From: Pseudomonas fluorescens
Lineage (GTDB): Bacteria; Pseudomonadota; Gammaproteobacteria; Pseudomonadales; Pseudomonadaceae
Length of the DNA stretch: 64,000 nucleotides
Direction of reading: 5' to 3'
Assembly: GCF_019212185.1 (NCBI RefSeq)
Contig: NZ_CP078138.1
Span: forward strand, 3,268,501-3,332,500
The notes beneath the pieces are model-generated. The model saw only the letters and a program-made list of their open reading frames with translations, made no database searches and was not told the DNA's origin. A program made the translations under genes and the position numbers. How positions within the stretch are numbered: position 1 is the stretch's first letter; each line of letters begins with the position of its first letter. Positions 31,363 to 40,561 of the stretch are shown here, one piece after another.

Positions 31363-33525
31363 TCATTCTTCCTCCACATGCTGCAACTCGAACAGCAACA
31401 GCGAGCGTCCGGTCACCGAGTACGTGTGATTGAAGTCAAAGCGTTCCTGATCCCGAATGGTCGGCTGATTCGTGTCGATCATGCAGGTCCAGAAGCCGCC
31501 GTCAGGAACCTCGGGCAACTGGAAATTGACGATGTCATGGTGGGCATTGACCACCAGCAACAAGGTTGCATCGGCACCCTTGCGGCGGATCCCGGTTTCC
31601 TGGGCGCGGCCGTCGAGCAGCATGCCCAGGCACCGCCCATGACTGTCCTGCCATTGCTCGGTGGACATCTCGTTGCCATCGGGCGCCAGCCAGGTGACGT
31701 CCTTGACCCCGATATCTTCGTTGTAGCTGCCGACCAGGAAGCGCCCACGGCGCAGGATCGGATACGCCAGGCGCAGCTTGATCAGGCGCTTGACGAATTT
31801 CAGCAGGGCCTTGCCGTCTTCGCTCAGGTCCCAGTTGACCCAGCCGATCTCGCTGTCCTGGCAGTAGGCATTGTTGTTGCCGTGCTGGGTGCGGGCGAAC
31901 TCGTCGCCAGCGACCAGCATCGGCGTGCCCTGGGCCAGCAGCAGGGTGGCGAAGAAATTGCGCATCTGCCGATGGCGCAACGCGTTGATCTCCGGGTCGT
32001 CGGTCGGACCTTCGACGCCATGGTTCCACGACAGGTTGTTGTTGCTGCCGTCCTGGTTGCCTTCGTCGTTGGCCTCGTTGTGCTTGTCGTTGTAGGACAC
32101 CAGGTCATTGAGGGTGAAACCGTCATGGGCGGTGATGAAATTCACCGACGTATAGGGCCGGCGGCCACGCTGGTTGAACATTTCACCGGAGGCCGTCATG
32201 CGTCCGGCGAAGTCCGCCAGTTGTCCGTCATCACCTTTCCAGAACGCCCGCACGGTGTCGCGGAAACGATCGTTCCACTCCATCCAGCCCGGCGGGAAAC
32301 CACCCACCTGATAGCCACCGGGACCGCAGTCCCAGGGTTCGGCGATCAACTTGACCTGACGCAGCACCGGGTCCTGGCGGCAGGCCACGAGGAAGCTGTG
32401 GCGCTCGTCGAAGCCGTCGTGATAGCGGCCAAGGATGGTTGCCAGGTCGAAGCGAAAACCGTCGACGTGCATCTCGCTGGCCCAGTAGCGCAACGAGTCG
32501 GTGACCATCTGCAGCACGCAGGGATGGCTCAGGTCGAGGGTATTACCGGTTCCGGAGTCGTTGATGTAGAAGCGCTTGTCGTCGGGCATCAGCCGATAGT
32601 AAGAAGCGTTGTCGATGCCGCGCATGGACAGGGTTGGCCCTTGTTCATTGCCTTCGGCGGTGTGGTTGTAGACCACGTCGAGGATGACTTCGAGGTTGGC
32701 TTCGTGCAGGTGCGCAACCATTTCCTTGAACTCGGCGATCTTGCCGCTGGCCAGGTAGCGCGGGTCGGGGGCGAAGAAAGCGATGCTGTTGTAGCCCCAG
32801 TAGTTGGTCATGCCTTTGTGCAGCAGGTGCTGGTCATTGACGAAGGCATGGATCGGCAGCAGCTCCACCGAGGACACCCCGAGCTTGCGGATGTGCTCCA
32901 GCAGGTCATCGACCATCAGCCCGGCAAAGGTCCCGCGTAACGCCTCGGGCACGGCCGGGTGGCGCATGCTGATGCCGCGCACGTGAGTCTCATAAATGAT
33001 CGTCTTGTCCCAGGGCACATTGACCCGATGGTCGTGTCCCCAGGTGTGCGCCGGGTCGATCACTTTGCATTTGGGGACGAAGGGCGCACTGTCGCGCTCA
33101 TCGAAGCTGAGGTCGCCGTCCGGGTGGCCGATGGTGTAGCCAAACAGCGCCTCGGACCACTTCAGTTCCCCCACCAGTTGCTTGGCGTAGGGGTCGATCA
33201 GCAGTTTGTGGTGATTGAAGCGATGACCGTTCTGCGGATCGTAAGGCCCATACACCCGATACCCGTAAATCAGCCCCGGATGGGCATCGGGTAAATAACC
33301 GTGGAAAATTTCATCGGTGTATTCGGGCAGTTCGATACGCTCCAGTTCGACCTCGCCGGCGGCGTCGAACAGGCACAACTCAATTTTGGTGGCGTGGGCC
33401 GAGAAAATCGCGAAGTTGACCCCCAGCCCATCCCAGGTAGCGCCCAGCGGGAAGGGCAAGCCTTCGCGGATCCGGGTCGGGTCCGCGGCGTGGGGCTCTG
33501 CTGCAGTTTGCTTAAGCGTGGGCAT
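31363..33525 (-). CDS. glgX: Glycogen debranching enzyme (isoamylase type)
   Basis: A 720-residue GH13_11 enzyme that hydrolyses alpha-1,6 branches of glycogen-like glucan. An N-terminal CBM48 (about 20-125, PLGATWDGLGVNFAIFSAHATKIELCLFD) precedes the catalytic barrel with nucleophile D360 (VDGFRFDLATIL), acid/base E396 (LIAEPWDCG) and the third aspartate in FITAHDGFTL. The C-terminal beta domain ends in LLLFELQHVEEE. Linear chains released here are the substrates of TreY, so the enzyme serves the TreX role. AGGAG lies before the ATG. It sits between the DUF2934 gene and the EEP gene. Confidence 0.95.
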   Translation of the reverse strand: MPTLKQTAAEPHAADPTRIREGLPFPLGATWDGLGVNFAIFSAHATKIELCLFDAAGEVELERIELPEYTDEIFHGYLPDAHPGLIYGYRVYGPYDPQNGHRFNHHKLLIDPYAKQLVGELKWSEALFGYTIGHPDGDLSFDERDSAPFVPKCKVIDPAHTWGHDHRVNVPWDKTIIYETHVRGISMRHPAVPEALRGTFAGLMVDDLLEHIRKLGVSSVELLPIHAFVNDQHLLHKGMTNYWGYNSIAFFAPDPRYLASGKIAEFKEMVAHLHEANLEVILDVVYNHTAEGNEQGPTLSMRGIDNASYYRLMPDDKRFYINDSGTGNTLDLSHPCVLQMVTDSLRYWASEMHVDGFRFDLATILGRYHDGFDERHSFLVACRQDPVLRQVKLIAEPWDCGPGGYQVGGFPPGWMEWNDRFRDTVRAFWKGDDGQLADFAGRMTASGEMFNQRGRRPYTSVNFITAHDGFTLNDLVSYNDKHNEANDEGNQDGSNNNLSWNHGVEGPTDDPEINALRHRQMRNFFATLLLAQGTPMLVAGDEFARTQHGNNNAYCQDSEIGWVNWDLSEDGKALLKFVKRLIKLRLAYPILRRGRFLVGSYNEDIGVKDVTWLAPDGNEMSTEQWQDSHGRCLGMLLDGRAQETGIRRKGADATLLLVVNAHHDIVNFQLPEVPDGGFWTCMIDTNQPTIRDQERFDFNHTYSVTGRSLLLFELQHVEEE

Positions 33526-33585
33526 GGAAACTCCTGTCGCGGAACATCGGTGTCAGTCGCCATCAGTGCCAGGGCAGTTCGCCGG

Positions 33586-33888
33586 TCAACTGCTCGGTTT
33601 GCGTGGGGCGCGAGGTTTTTTCACCGCGCTGCTTTGCTCGCCGGGCGGGGTAATCACCTGGGTGGCAGGGCTTTTGGTTTTGCTGGCGGGCTTGGCAGCG
33701 GGTTTCGCTGCGCTCGGTTTGGCGCTGGCCGCTTTGGTGGCCTTGGGCGGTTTGCTCGGGGCCAGGGCCTCGGCTTCCGCGAGTTTGCGTGCCATCTCCC
33801 AATGACGGGATTCCTGGCCTTCGGGTTTGCCCTCGGATTCCCAGATCTGGTAGGCGAATTCACGAATGCGTTTGTCGTCGTTGCTCAT
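33586..33888 (-). CDS. DUF2934-domain small protein with Lys/Ala/Pro tail
   Basis: A 100-residue protein. Residues 1-40 form the DUF2934 motif (IREFAYQIWESEGKPEGQESRHWEMARKL), a short helical module. The remainder (about 45-100) is a basic low-complexity tail of AKPAAKP/SKTK repeats that resembles the AlaLysPro tails of histone-like proteins, so contact with nucleic acid or with polyanionic glucan is possible but unproven. A protein of this type sits at the same place, between treY and glgX, in P. aeruginosa. AGGAG before the ATG supports it as real. Function unknown. Confidence 0.85.
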   Translation of the reverse strand: MSNDDKRIREFAYQIWESEGKPEGQESRHWEMARKLAEAEALAPSKPPKATKAASAKPSAAKPAAKPASKTKSPATQVITPPGEQSSAVKKPRAPRKPSS

Positions 33889-33909
33889 GGTAATGCTCCT
33901 GGGTTGAAC

Positions 33910-36684
33910 TCAAGCCTGGATAAACACATTGACCGTAAAGTCTCCCAGCGCGGCGCTGATTGGCAGCTCTGTTGGGTGTGTGACTTCGACGGTGGAAAAA
34001 AGTCCCTTCAGTTTTTGATTGCGTGGGTTGAACGGCAAAACCACTCGCGTATCGCCCCAGCGCAGGGCAGGAACCTGGGGCTGGGCACTGCTTTCCAGCA
34101 GGCTGGCGACCCGCACCGGCACCAGCACCAGCGCCCATTGCCCCTGATATTCGCGGGCAAAGGCCAGGACCTTGTCGGCCTGGCTGCCAAGTACCGGCAG
34201 CGGCAGATAACGGCCGTGGCGGAACAATTCCGGGTGCGCGCCGCGCACCGCCAGGGTGCGGGCAATCAGTGCCTGCTTGATGCGTCCGTTCTGCCACCGT
34301 CCGAGCATTTGCCCTGCCTCTGCAACCTCTTGCAGTGCCTGTTTGCGTGCCGGGTAGTCCACCGCTCGGCGGTTATCCGGGTCCACCAGGCTGAAGTCCC
34401 AGAACTCGTTGCCCTGGTACAGGTCGGGTACGCCCGGCACCGTCATGCGCAGCAAAGTTTGCGCCAAACCGTTGAGTGCGCCGCCACAGGCAATCGCCTG
34501 GGCCGTCTCGGCAATCCGACTGCGCAAGGCCAGACCTTCGGGCGCGAGCAACAAGCGCTCGGTGAATGTCCGACTGGCGTGCTCATAGGCTTCATTGGCG
34601 GCGCTCCAGCTGGTGTTGAGCTTGGCTTCGCGCAGGGCCTTTTGCTGCCACTGCCAGACACGCTCGAAATAATCCGCCATCGCCGCAGGATCATCACTGC
34701 ACAGGCCCAGCGGCCAACTGCCGATCAGGCTTTGGTAGAGGATCAGTTCGTCTCCCGTAGAGGGTGCCTGAGGGTCGTCGCGCAAGGCCTCGGCCAGCGT
34801 GCGCCAGGTATCCACCTGTTCGGCATACCAGGCGCTGCGTTCGCTGAGCAGCGCCAGGCGCGCACGGCTGTCTTCGCCGCGCTTGTGGTCATGGGTGGCG
34901 CTCGCCAGCAGGTTGTCCGGGAAGTGGGCCTGGCGCTGGATATTGGCGTTATGGAAATCATCGAGGGGCGCACTGAAGCGTTCGGTGTTGAAGCCCACGT
35001 CATTGCGCGACAGCAGCACCCCGTGGCGATAGAACGCGGTGTCTTCGACGGCCTTGGCGGCGGCCGGCGACGTCAGTTGCTGGAAGCGCACACAGGCATG
35101 CTTGAGGATCTTGCGCGGGCGGCCCAGAGGACGCTGGCGCCACGGCTGGCCGCCGAGCCACAGGGCGATACTGTCCAGCACCGGCCAGTCGGCTTCGTTC
35201 AGGGTCAGGCGAGCACCCTGCAGTGCCTGCTGAAAAAACACCTCGTCAGCACGCGAACGGCCGCGGGCGCTGATGTACGTGCGGTACACCGAAAAGTTCA
35301 CGATCAGCGCCTGCAACGCCCGGCGGATCGCGCCGAAGGTCAGGTCGCGGGTCATTACGTCGTCACGCGCCACCTGCAACAGGGCCTGGGCCACGCTTTC
35401 GAAATCGCTGCCCAGCGAGCCTTGCAGAATCTGCTCGCGGGCCAGCCGCGCCTCTTCGATGAACATCGGGCTGCGGCCGCTGTGGCGCTGCCAGAGTTCG
35501 GCCAATGCCGTTTGCCCTTTCGGGTCCTGTTGCAGCAGCGACAGTTGGTTCATGAATTCGTAGCCGGTGCTGCCATCGACCTGCCAGTCGCGGCGCAGGC
35601 TTTCGCCTTCACCGAGGATTTTCTCGACGTAAATCGGCAGGTGCCTGCCGGGCATCAGGGCATCTACCCGACGGCGCAGTTTGCGGCAGTAACCCCGGGG
35701 ATCGGCAAGGCCGTCGACGTGGTCGACGCGCAAGCCATCCACCAGGCCAGCGGCAATCAGCTGAAAAATTTTCCGGTGGGTGGCCTCGAACACCGCAGGA
35801 CGCTCGACCCGCAGCCCCCCCAATTCGTTGACATCGAAAAAGCGCCGCCAGTTGATGTCGTCGGCTGCCGTGCGCCAACTGGCCAGGCGATAGCTCTGCC
35901 GCTCCAGGAGGCTGTGCAGGCGGGCAAAACCTTCGGGCTGGCGGCCGTCGTGACGGGCCAGGTTGGCCACGATGCAACGGCCGATTGCCGGGTTCTCGGC
36001 CAGGGCTTTCAGGGCCAGTTTCAAGGCCCCGGCCCGAGCGTAGGCGTCGCTTTGATCGGGCAGGGTGGTGAACTGATCGGCCAGGGCCTTGAGTGCTGCG
36101 GCCGAAGTGCTATCCAGCAGGTCGTCGCCCTGCAGCAGTAGCCCATAGTCGTTGGGGCAGATCGGAAAGTGATGCTCGTAATGCTCGGCGAAAAACACCC
36201 CGCGTCGAGCATCGAACTTGAGTGCCAGGCTGCCTTCCTGCAGCGCGGTGCCGTAGTCACTGCCAAGGAACGGCAGCAGTAACTGGCCTTCCAGCAGTGG
36301 GTCCGGCGAGTGCCACTGGATATCAAAGAATTCGCTGTAGGGACTCAGGCGACCCCACTCCAACAAATCGAGCCACCAGGGGTTATCGCTGCCACCGACG
36401 GCCATGTGATTGGACACGATATCCAGAATCAGGCCCATGCCTCTGGCGCGCAAGGCCTCCACCAGACGGCGCAAGGCCGGCTCGCCACCCAGTTCGGGAT
36501 TGACCTGGCTGGGGTCGACCACATCGTAGCCATGCATCGAGCCGCGCCGGGCGCTGAGCAGCGGCGAGGCGTACAGGTGGCTGATGCCCAGTTCGGCGAA
36601 GTACGGCACCAGTGGCACCGCATCGTCCAGCGTGAAGCCCTGATGAAACTGCAACCTCAGGGTTGCGCGCAGCGTCTCGATCAT
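33910..36684 (-). CDS. treY: Malto-oligosyltrehalose synthase
   Basis: A 924-residue GH13_26 enzyme that converts the reducing-end alpha-1,4 bond of a malto-oligosaccharide into a trehalose-type alpha,alpha-1,1 bond. The N-terminal start of the barrel (LRLQFHQGFTLDDAVPLVPYFAELGISHLYASPL) is characteristic. Catalytic residues lie in GLRVDHVDGLADP (nucleophile D), YVEKILGEGE (acid/base E) and ATHDHKRGED (third D). Long helical inserts account for the size, which is normal for TreY. The ATG overlaps the malQ stop (ATGA), indicating coupled translation. Confidence 0.95.
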   Translation of the reverse strand: MIETLRATLRLQFHQGFTLDDAVPLVPYFAELGISHLYASPLLSARRGSMHGYDVVDPSQVNPELGGEPALRRLVEALRARGMGLILDIVSNHMAVGGSDNPWWLDLLEWGRLSPYSEFFDIQWHSPDPLLEGQLLLPFLGSDYGTALQEGSLALKFDARRGVFFAEHYEHHFPICPNDYGLLLQGDDLLDSTSAAALKALADQFTTLPDQSDAYARAGALKLALKALAENPAIGRCIVANLARHDGRQPEGFARLHSLLERQSYRLASWRTAADDINWRRFFDVNELGGLRVERPAVFEATHRKIFQLIAAGLVDGLRVDHVDGLADPRGYCRKLRRRVDALMPGRHLPIYVEKILGEGESLRRDWQVDGSTGYEFMNQLSLLQQDPKGQTALAELWQRHSGRSPMFIEEARLAREQILQGSLGSDFESVAQALLQVARDDVMTRDLTFGAIRRALQALIVNFSVYRTYISARGRSRADEVFFQQALQGARLTLNEADWPVLDSIALWLGGQPWRQRPLGRPRKILKHACVRFQQLTSPAAAKAVEDTAFYRHGVLLSRNDVGFNTERFSAPLDDFHNANIQRQAHFPDNLLASATHDHKRGEDSRARLALLSERSAWYAEQVDTWRTLAEALRDDPQAPSTGDELILYQSLIGSWPLGLCSDDPAAMADYFERVWQWQQKALREAKLNTSWSAANEAYEHASRTFTERLLLAPEGLALRSRIAETAQAIACGGALNGLAQTLLRMTVPGVPDLYQGNEFWDFSLVDPDNRRAVDYPARKQALQEVAEAGQMLGRWQNGRIKQALIARTLAVRGAHPELFRHGRYLPLPVLGSQADKVLAFAREYQGQWALVLVPVRVASLLESSAQPQVPALRWGDTRVVLPFNPRNQKLKGLFSTVEVTHPTELPISAALGDFTVNVFIQA

Positions 36685-38762
36685 CGGTCACGCTCGACCG
36701 CCTGCAGGCGCGCGCAGGCGAGCATTTCCAGGCGCCGCGCCGCATCCTCGTCATCCAGCAGTTTGTCGCTGCTCATCGGCAGGCGTCGGCTCCAGTTGGG
36801 GTGACTGTCAATGGTGCCGGGCAGGTTGGCCTGTTCGTCCAGGCCCAGTGCATCCTCCAGCGGCAGCAACACCAGGGGCGCGCGGGTGTGGCCGAGGAAG
36901 CGCACGCTGGCATCGAGTATCTGGTCGGTTTCGTGGCGTTCCTCGCGGAAGTTCTGCGGGTCATGGCTCAGGGCATGGCGCAGCCCGTCGCGCTCGCGCT
37001 GGCGGTGCTCGCGCCAGTGTTGTTCGCCTTGTTCGTCGATCAGTTGCAGGCGCACGTTCCATTCGATGTCGCGGCCGTGCCACCAGCCGTTGAGCGTCGG
37101 CAGATCGTGGGTGCTGGTCGTGGCCAGGGCGTTGTCCGGCCAATCGAGAATCGGCCGGAAGCGGGTGTTGTGGTCCTGCTCGAAGAGCAACACACGCATG
37201 CCGAGGATCGAGCGCGCCACCAGCTTGTCGCGCAATCCGTCCGGGACAGTGCCGAGGTCTTCGCCGAGGACAATTGCCTGATGCCGATGGGATTCGAGGG
37301 TGAGCAGGCGCAGCAAGTCGTCGACCGGGTAGTACAGGTAGGCGCCATCGCTCGGCGGGGCGCCCAGGGGGATCACCCACAGGCGTTGCAGGCCCATCAC
37401 ATGATCGATGCGCAAGCCGCCGGCATGGGCGAAGTTGGCCCGAAGCATTTCGATGAACGCGCGGAAACCGTTGCGTATCAGGCCCTCCGGGGAGAACGCC
37501 GAAATGCCCCAGCCCTGGCCGCTGCGGTTGAGAATGTCCGGCGGCGCGCCGACCGTCAGTTCGGCAAGCAATTCGTCCTGGCGACTCCAGGCCTGGCTGC
37601 CGCCACCGTCCGCGCCCACTGCCAGGTCAGCTATCAGGCCGATGCCCATGCCGCTTGAGCGGGCGACGTTTTGCGCGCGTTGCAGGCAGCGTGCGATCAG
37701 CCACTGGCAAAAGGCGTAGTAACCAATGCGCCCACTGTTTTCCTCGGCGAAGGCCGCCAGTTCAGGGCTGCGCGGATTGCGCCAGTGTTCCGGCCAGTGG
37801 CGCCAGTCGAGGCTTTCGCCACGGGCGGCGCGGGCCTCCTGCAGGGCCTCGAATCGACAATGGTTTTCCAGGGCTTCACCGCCGCTGTGGCGAAAGCTGC
37901 TGAAATCGACATGCAGCGGATGGTCGCCCTGACTGAAGCTTTCATATAACGCCTCGAATATCCGCTGTTTGGTCCTGGCGGCCGTTGGCCAATCCACCAG
38001 TGGCTGGTCTTCAAGGCGCTGCAATTCGTCGCCCAGTTCACACGCTTCGATCGCCAGGCGCAGGGCGCGTTCACCGAGAATTTCCCCGGGGGCGGCATAC
38101 AGGTAATTGAGGAACAGCCGGCTGGACGGCGAATAGGGGCTGTAGCGTTGCGGATCGTTGCTGAACATCGCGTGCATCGGGCTGATTGCTAACGCCTCGG
38201 CGCCTCGCTCACCGGCCACCCGGGCCAGGGTTTCGAGGGCCTGGGTGTCACCGAAACCGCCATCGCCAGCGCGGCGCAAAGCATAGAGTTGCACGCTGAG
38301 GCCCCAGGCCCGAGGCACTTCACTGTCGACCGCCGCAGCGACGCTGTGACATTGCAGGGGCGCGACGGCCAGGGTGAAGTATTGGCCGACGATGCTGACT
38401 TCCTGATAGCCCACCGGCAGTAGCCCGGGCAGGACCGCGTCATCGTCGAGTTTCAGGTTGAGGATCGCGCCGTCCTCGAGTTGGATTTCGCACGGCGTGT
38501 GTGCAGCGAAGTAGCGGCTCAGGTTCAGTCCGCTGCCGACATCCACGGTCAGCAGGGGCGGCAGCGGGTTGAGGGCCCGGCGCTGCTGCAATTCCAACAG
38601 GCTGGCGTCGATTTCCTGGGCGCTGCCGGCCGGGTGACCGAGACCGGTGAGGATTGCGCGTAAAACAGCGGGTTGAACTTTTTGCGGCCGTCCGTTGGCA
38701 TCGATCCAGTCCACCGCCAGGCCAGCCTGGCTGGCGAGTATTTCCAGTTGCGCATCACTCAT
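36681..38762 (-). CDS. malQ: 4-alpha-glucanotransferase (amylomaltase)
   Basis: A 693-residue GH77 enzyme that disproportionates malto-oligosaccharides. An N-terminal extension of about 150 residues (LAVDWIDANGRPQKVQPAVLRAIL) precedes the barrel. Catalytic residues are in LRIDHVMGLQRLW (nucleophile D), VLGEDLGTVPDG (acid/base E) and STHDLPTLNGWW (third D). It probably recycles the short chains left by TreY/TreZ. ATG 38762 overlaps the end of treZ by 8 nt and follows GGAGAG; a GTG two codons upstream is the alternative. Confidence 0.95.
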   Translation of the reverse strand: MSDAQLEILASQAGLAVDWIDANGRPQKVQPAVLRAILTGLGHPAGSAQEIDASLLELQQRRALNPLPPLLTVDVGSGLNLSRYFAAHTPCEIQLEDGAILNLKLDDDAVLPGLLPVGYQEVSIVGQYFTLAVAPLQCHSVAAAVDSEVPRAWGLSVQLYALRRAGDGGFGDTQALETLARVAGERGAEALAISPMHAMFSNDPQRYSPYSPSSRLFLNYLYAAPGEILGERALRLAIEACELGDELQRLEDQPLVDWPTAARTKQRIFEALYESFSQGDHPLHVDFSSFRHSGGEALENHCRFEALQEARAARGESLDWRHWPEHWRNPRSPELAAFAEENSGRIGYYAFCQWLIARCLQRAQNVARSSGMGIGLIADLAVGADGGGSQAWSRQDELLAELTVGAPPDILNRSGQGWGISAFSPEGLIRNGFRAFIEMLRANFAHAGGLRIDHVMGLQRLWVIPLGAPPSDGAYLYYPVDDLLRLLTLESHRHQAIVLGEDLGTVPDGLRDKLVARSILGMRVLLFEQDHNTRFRPILDWPDNALATTSTHDLPTLNGWWHGRDIEWNVRLQLIDEQGEQHWREHRQRERDGLRHALSHDPQNFREERHETDQILDASVRFLGHTRAPLVLLPLEDALGLDEQANLPGTIDSHPNWSRRLPMSSDKLLDDEDAARRLEMLACARLQAVERDR

Positions 38763-40551
38763 TGGCACTCTCCGGCAGGGGTTGGGAGGACTTCGCGGGG
38801 GTCAGGCTGACAATTGCGCTATAGGCCGTCAGGCGGCCCTGATGCAATTGCGTACAGGCGTGCTGTGGGTATTCGACTAGCAGCCGCGACCCGGCTTGAG
38901 GTTTATGGGCAACGGCACCGGGGCCGAGGTTCAATTCAATGCATAACACGCTGCCATCGCCCAGTTGCCAGCGCGCACTCAGCGCCTGGGGCCCGAGGAC
39001 GGTGGCGCCCAGGGCGCGGGTGCCGGGCAGGCGTTCGCTGAGTTCGCGCTGGCGCACCTGCAGCAGTTGCCGGTAAAGCGCGTGGGTGGGGTTTTCCTCG
39101 TCCCGCCATTGCGGACGCGAGGCTTCGAAGGTGACTCGGGCGTTGGGGTCGGGTATGCGCTGGCGCACGTGGGTATCGGCAAACGCCTTGAACGAGGCGA
39201 ATTCATTGCGTCGACCTTCGCGCACGGCTTGCGCCAACTCGCCCTGGTGGCTGGTGAAAAATAGAAAGGGTTCGCTCGCGGCCACTTCGTCGCCCATGAA
39301 CATCAAGGGGATCATCGGCGATAGCAGCAACAGCACTGTGGCGGCGTGCAAGGCTGCTGGCGGACACAATTTCTGCAGTCGCTCGCCAAAGGCCCGATTG
39401 CCGATCTGGTCATGGTTCTGCAGAAACAGGATGAAGGCCGTGGGCGGCAGATGCCCACTGGGTTCGCCGCGGGCTTTGCCATGGCGATCGGGATGCCCCT
39501 GGTAGACAAAACCCTGGCTCAGGCAGCGGGCCAGCAGGGCGCAGGGCTGTTGGCTGAAATCAGCGTAATAGGCTTCGGTCTCACCGGTCAGCAGCACATG
39601 CAAGGCATTGTGCCCGTCGTCATTCCATTGGCCATCGTAGCCCTGCTGCAGCAGGCTGGCCTGGTTGTGTTCGTTCTCCACGGTGAGCCAGACATGGCGG
39701 CCCGGATCCACCTGCTGGCGGACCCGTTTGGCCAGGTCCTGGAGAAAATCCTGGTCCTGGATGGCGTGGACGGCATCCAGGCGCAGGCCGTCGAAGCGGT
39801 ATTCGAGCAACCACATCAGCGCATTGTCGATAAAAAAGTCACGGACCTCGCGCCGGCGAAAGTCGATGGCCGCCCCCCAGGGCGTCTGGTGGTCCTGACG
39901 AAAAAATGGACTGGCGTACTGGTGCTGGTAACTGCCGTCCGGGCCGAAGTGGTTGTAGACCACGTCGAGGATCACCGCCAGCCCCAGGCCATGGGCCGCG
40001 TCAATCAACTGCTTGAGCTCGTCGGGTGAGCCATAGGAGGACTGCGGTGCATAGGGCAGGACGCCGTCGTAGCCCCAATTGCGTTCGCCGGGGAACTGCG
40101 CCAGTGGCATCAGTTCGATTGCCGTGATCCCCAGCTCCACCAGGCGTGGCAGGTGGCCGCGAACTGCGCTGAAGCCCCCCAGCAAGCCAACGTGCAGCTC
40201 GTAGATCACCGCCTGATGCCAGGGCCGGCCTTGCCATGCGCTGTGTTGCCAGTGGTAGGTCAGTGGATCGACCACCATGCTGGCCGAATCGGGCCCCTCG
40301 ACCTGGGCGCGGGACGCCGGGTCGGGGACATTGTGCTCGCCATCAATGCTGAAGCGGTAGCGGGTGCCGGCCGGACATCGAGCCTTGATTACAAACCAGC
40401 CATCGGGCCGGGGCAGCATCGGCAGCGACTGCCCATCGACCAATTCCAGACTGACGTAAAAGGCGTCGGGCGCCCACAACGCGAAGCGGGTGTGCTGTGC
40501 ATCCAGCATGACGGCGCCATGCGTCCAGGTTTCCAGCGTCCGTATCGGCAT
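38755..40551 (-). CDS. treZ: Malto-oligosyltrehalose trehalohydrolase
   Basis: A 598-residue GH13_10 enzyme that releases free trehalose from the product of TreY. It has an N-terminal CBM48-like domain (about 10-95, ARFALWAPDAFYVSLELVDG-like), then the barrel with LRLDAVHAIQD (nucleophile D), LTVENEHNQ (acid/base E) and QNHDQIGNRA (third D), and a C-terminal beta domain. It lies 10 nt downstream of glgA and overlaps malQ, so glgA-treZ-malQ-treY is clearly one transcription unit. Confidence 0.95.
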   Translation of the reverse strand: MPIRTLETWTHGAVMLDAQHTRFALWAPDAFYVSLELVDGQSLPMLPRPDGWFVIKARCPAGTRYRFSIDGEHNVPDPASRAQVEGPDSASMVVDPLTYHWQHSAWQGRPWHQAVIYELHVGLLGGFSAVRGHLPRLVELGITAIELMPLAQFPGERNWGYDGVLPYAPQSSYGSPDELKQLIDAAHGLGLAVILDVVYNHFGPDGSYQHQYASPFFRQDHQTPWGAAIDFRRREVRDFFIDNALMWLLEYRFDGLRLDAVHAIQDQDFLQDLAKRVRQQVDPGRHVWLTVENEHNQASLLQQGYDGQWNDDGHNALHVLLTGETEAYYADFSQQPCALLARCLSQGFVYQGHPDRHGKARGEPSGHLPPTAFILFLQNHDQIGNRAFGERLQKLCPPAALHAATVLLLLSPMIPLMFMGDEVAASEPFLFFTSHQGELAQAVREGRRNEFASFKAFADTHVRQRIPDPNARVTFEASRPQWRDEENPTHALYRQLLQVRQRELSERLPGTRALGATVLGPQALSARWQLGDGSVLCIELNLGPGAVAHKPQAGSRLLVEYPQHACTQLHQGRLTAYSAIVSLTPAKSSQPLPESANE

Positions 40552-40561
40552 TCAGGCCTCC

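Noticed and set aside
31378-32940. 520-codon open frame on the plus strand
   Set aside because: Antisense shadow of glgX.
33301-36141. 946-codon open frame on the plus strand
   Set aside because: It runs antisense through glgX, the DUF2934 gene and treY, and encodes no recognisable domain.
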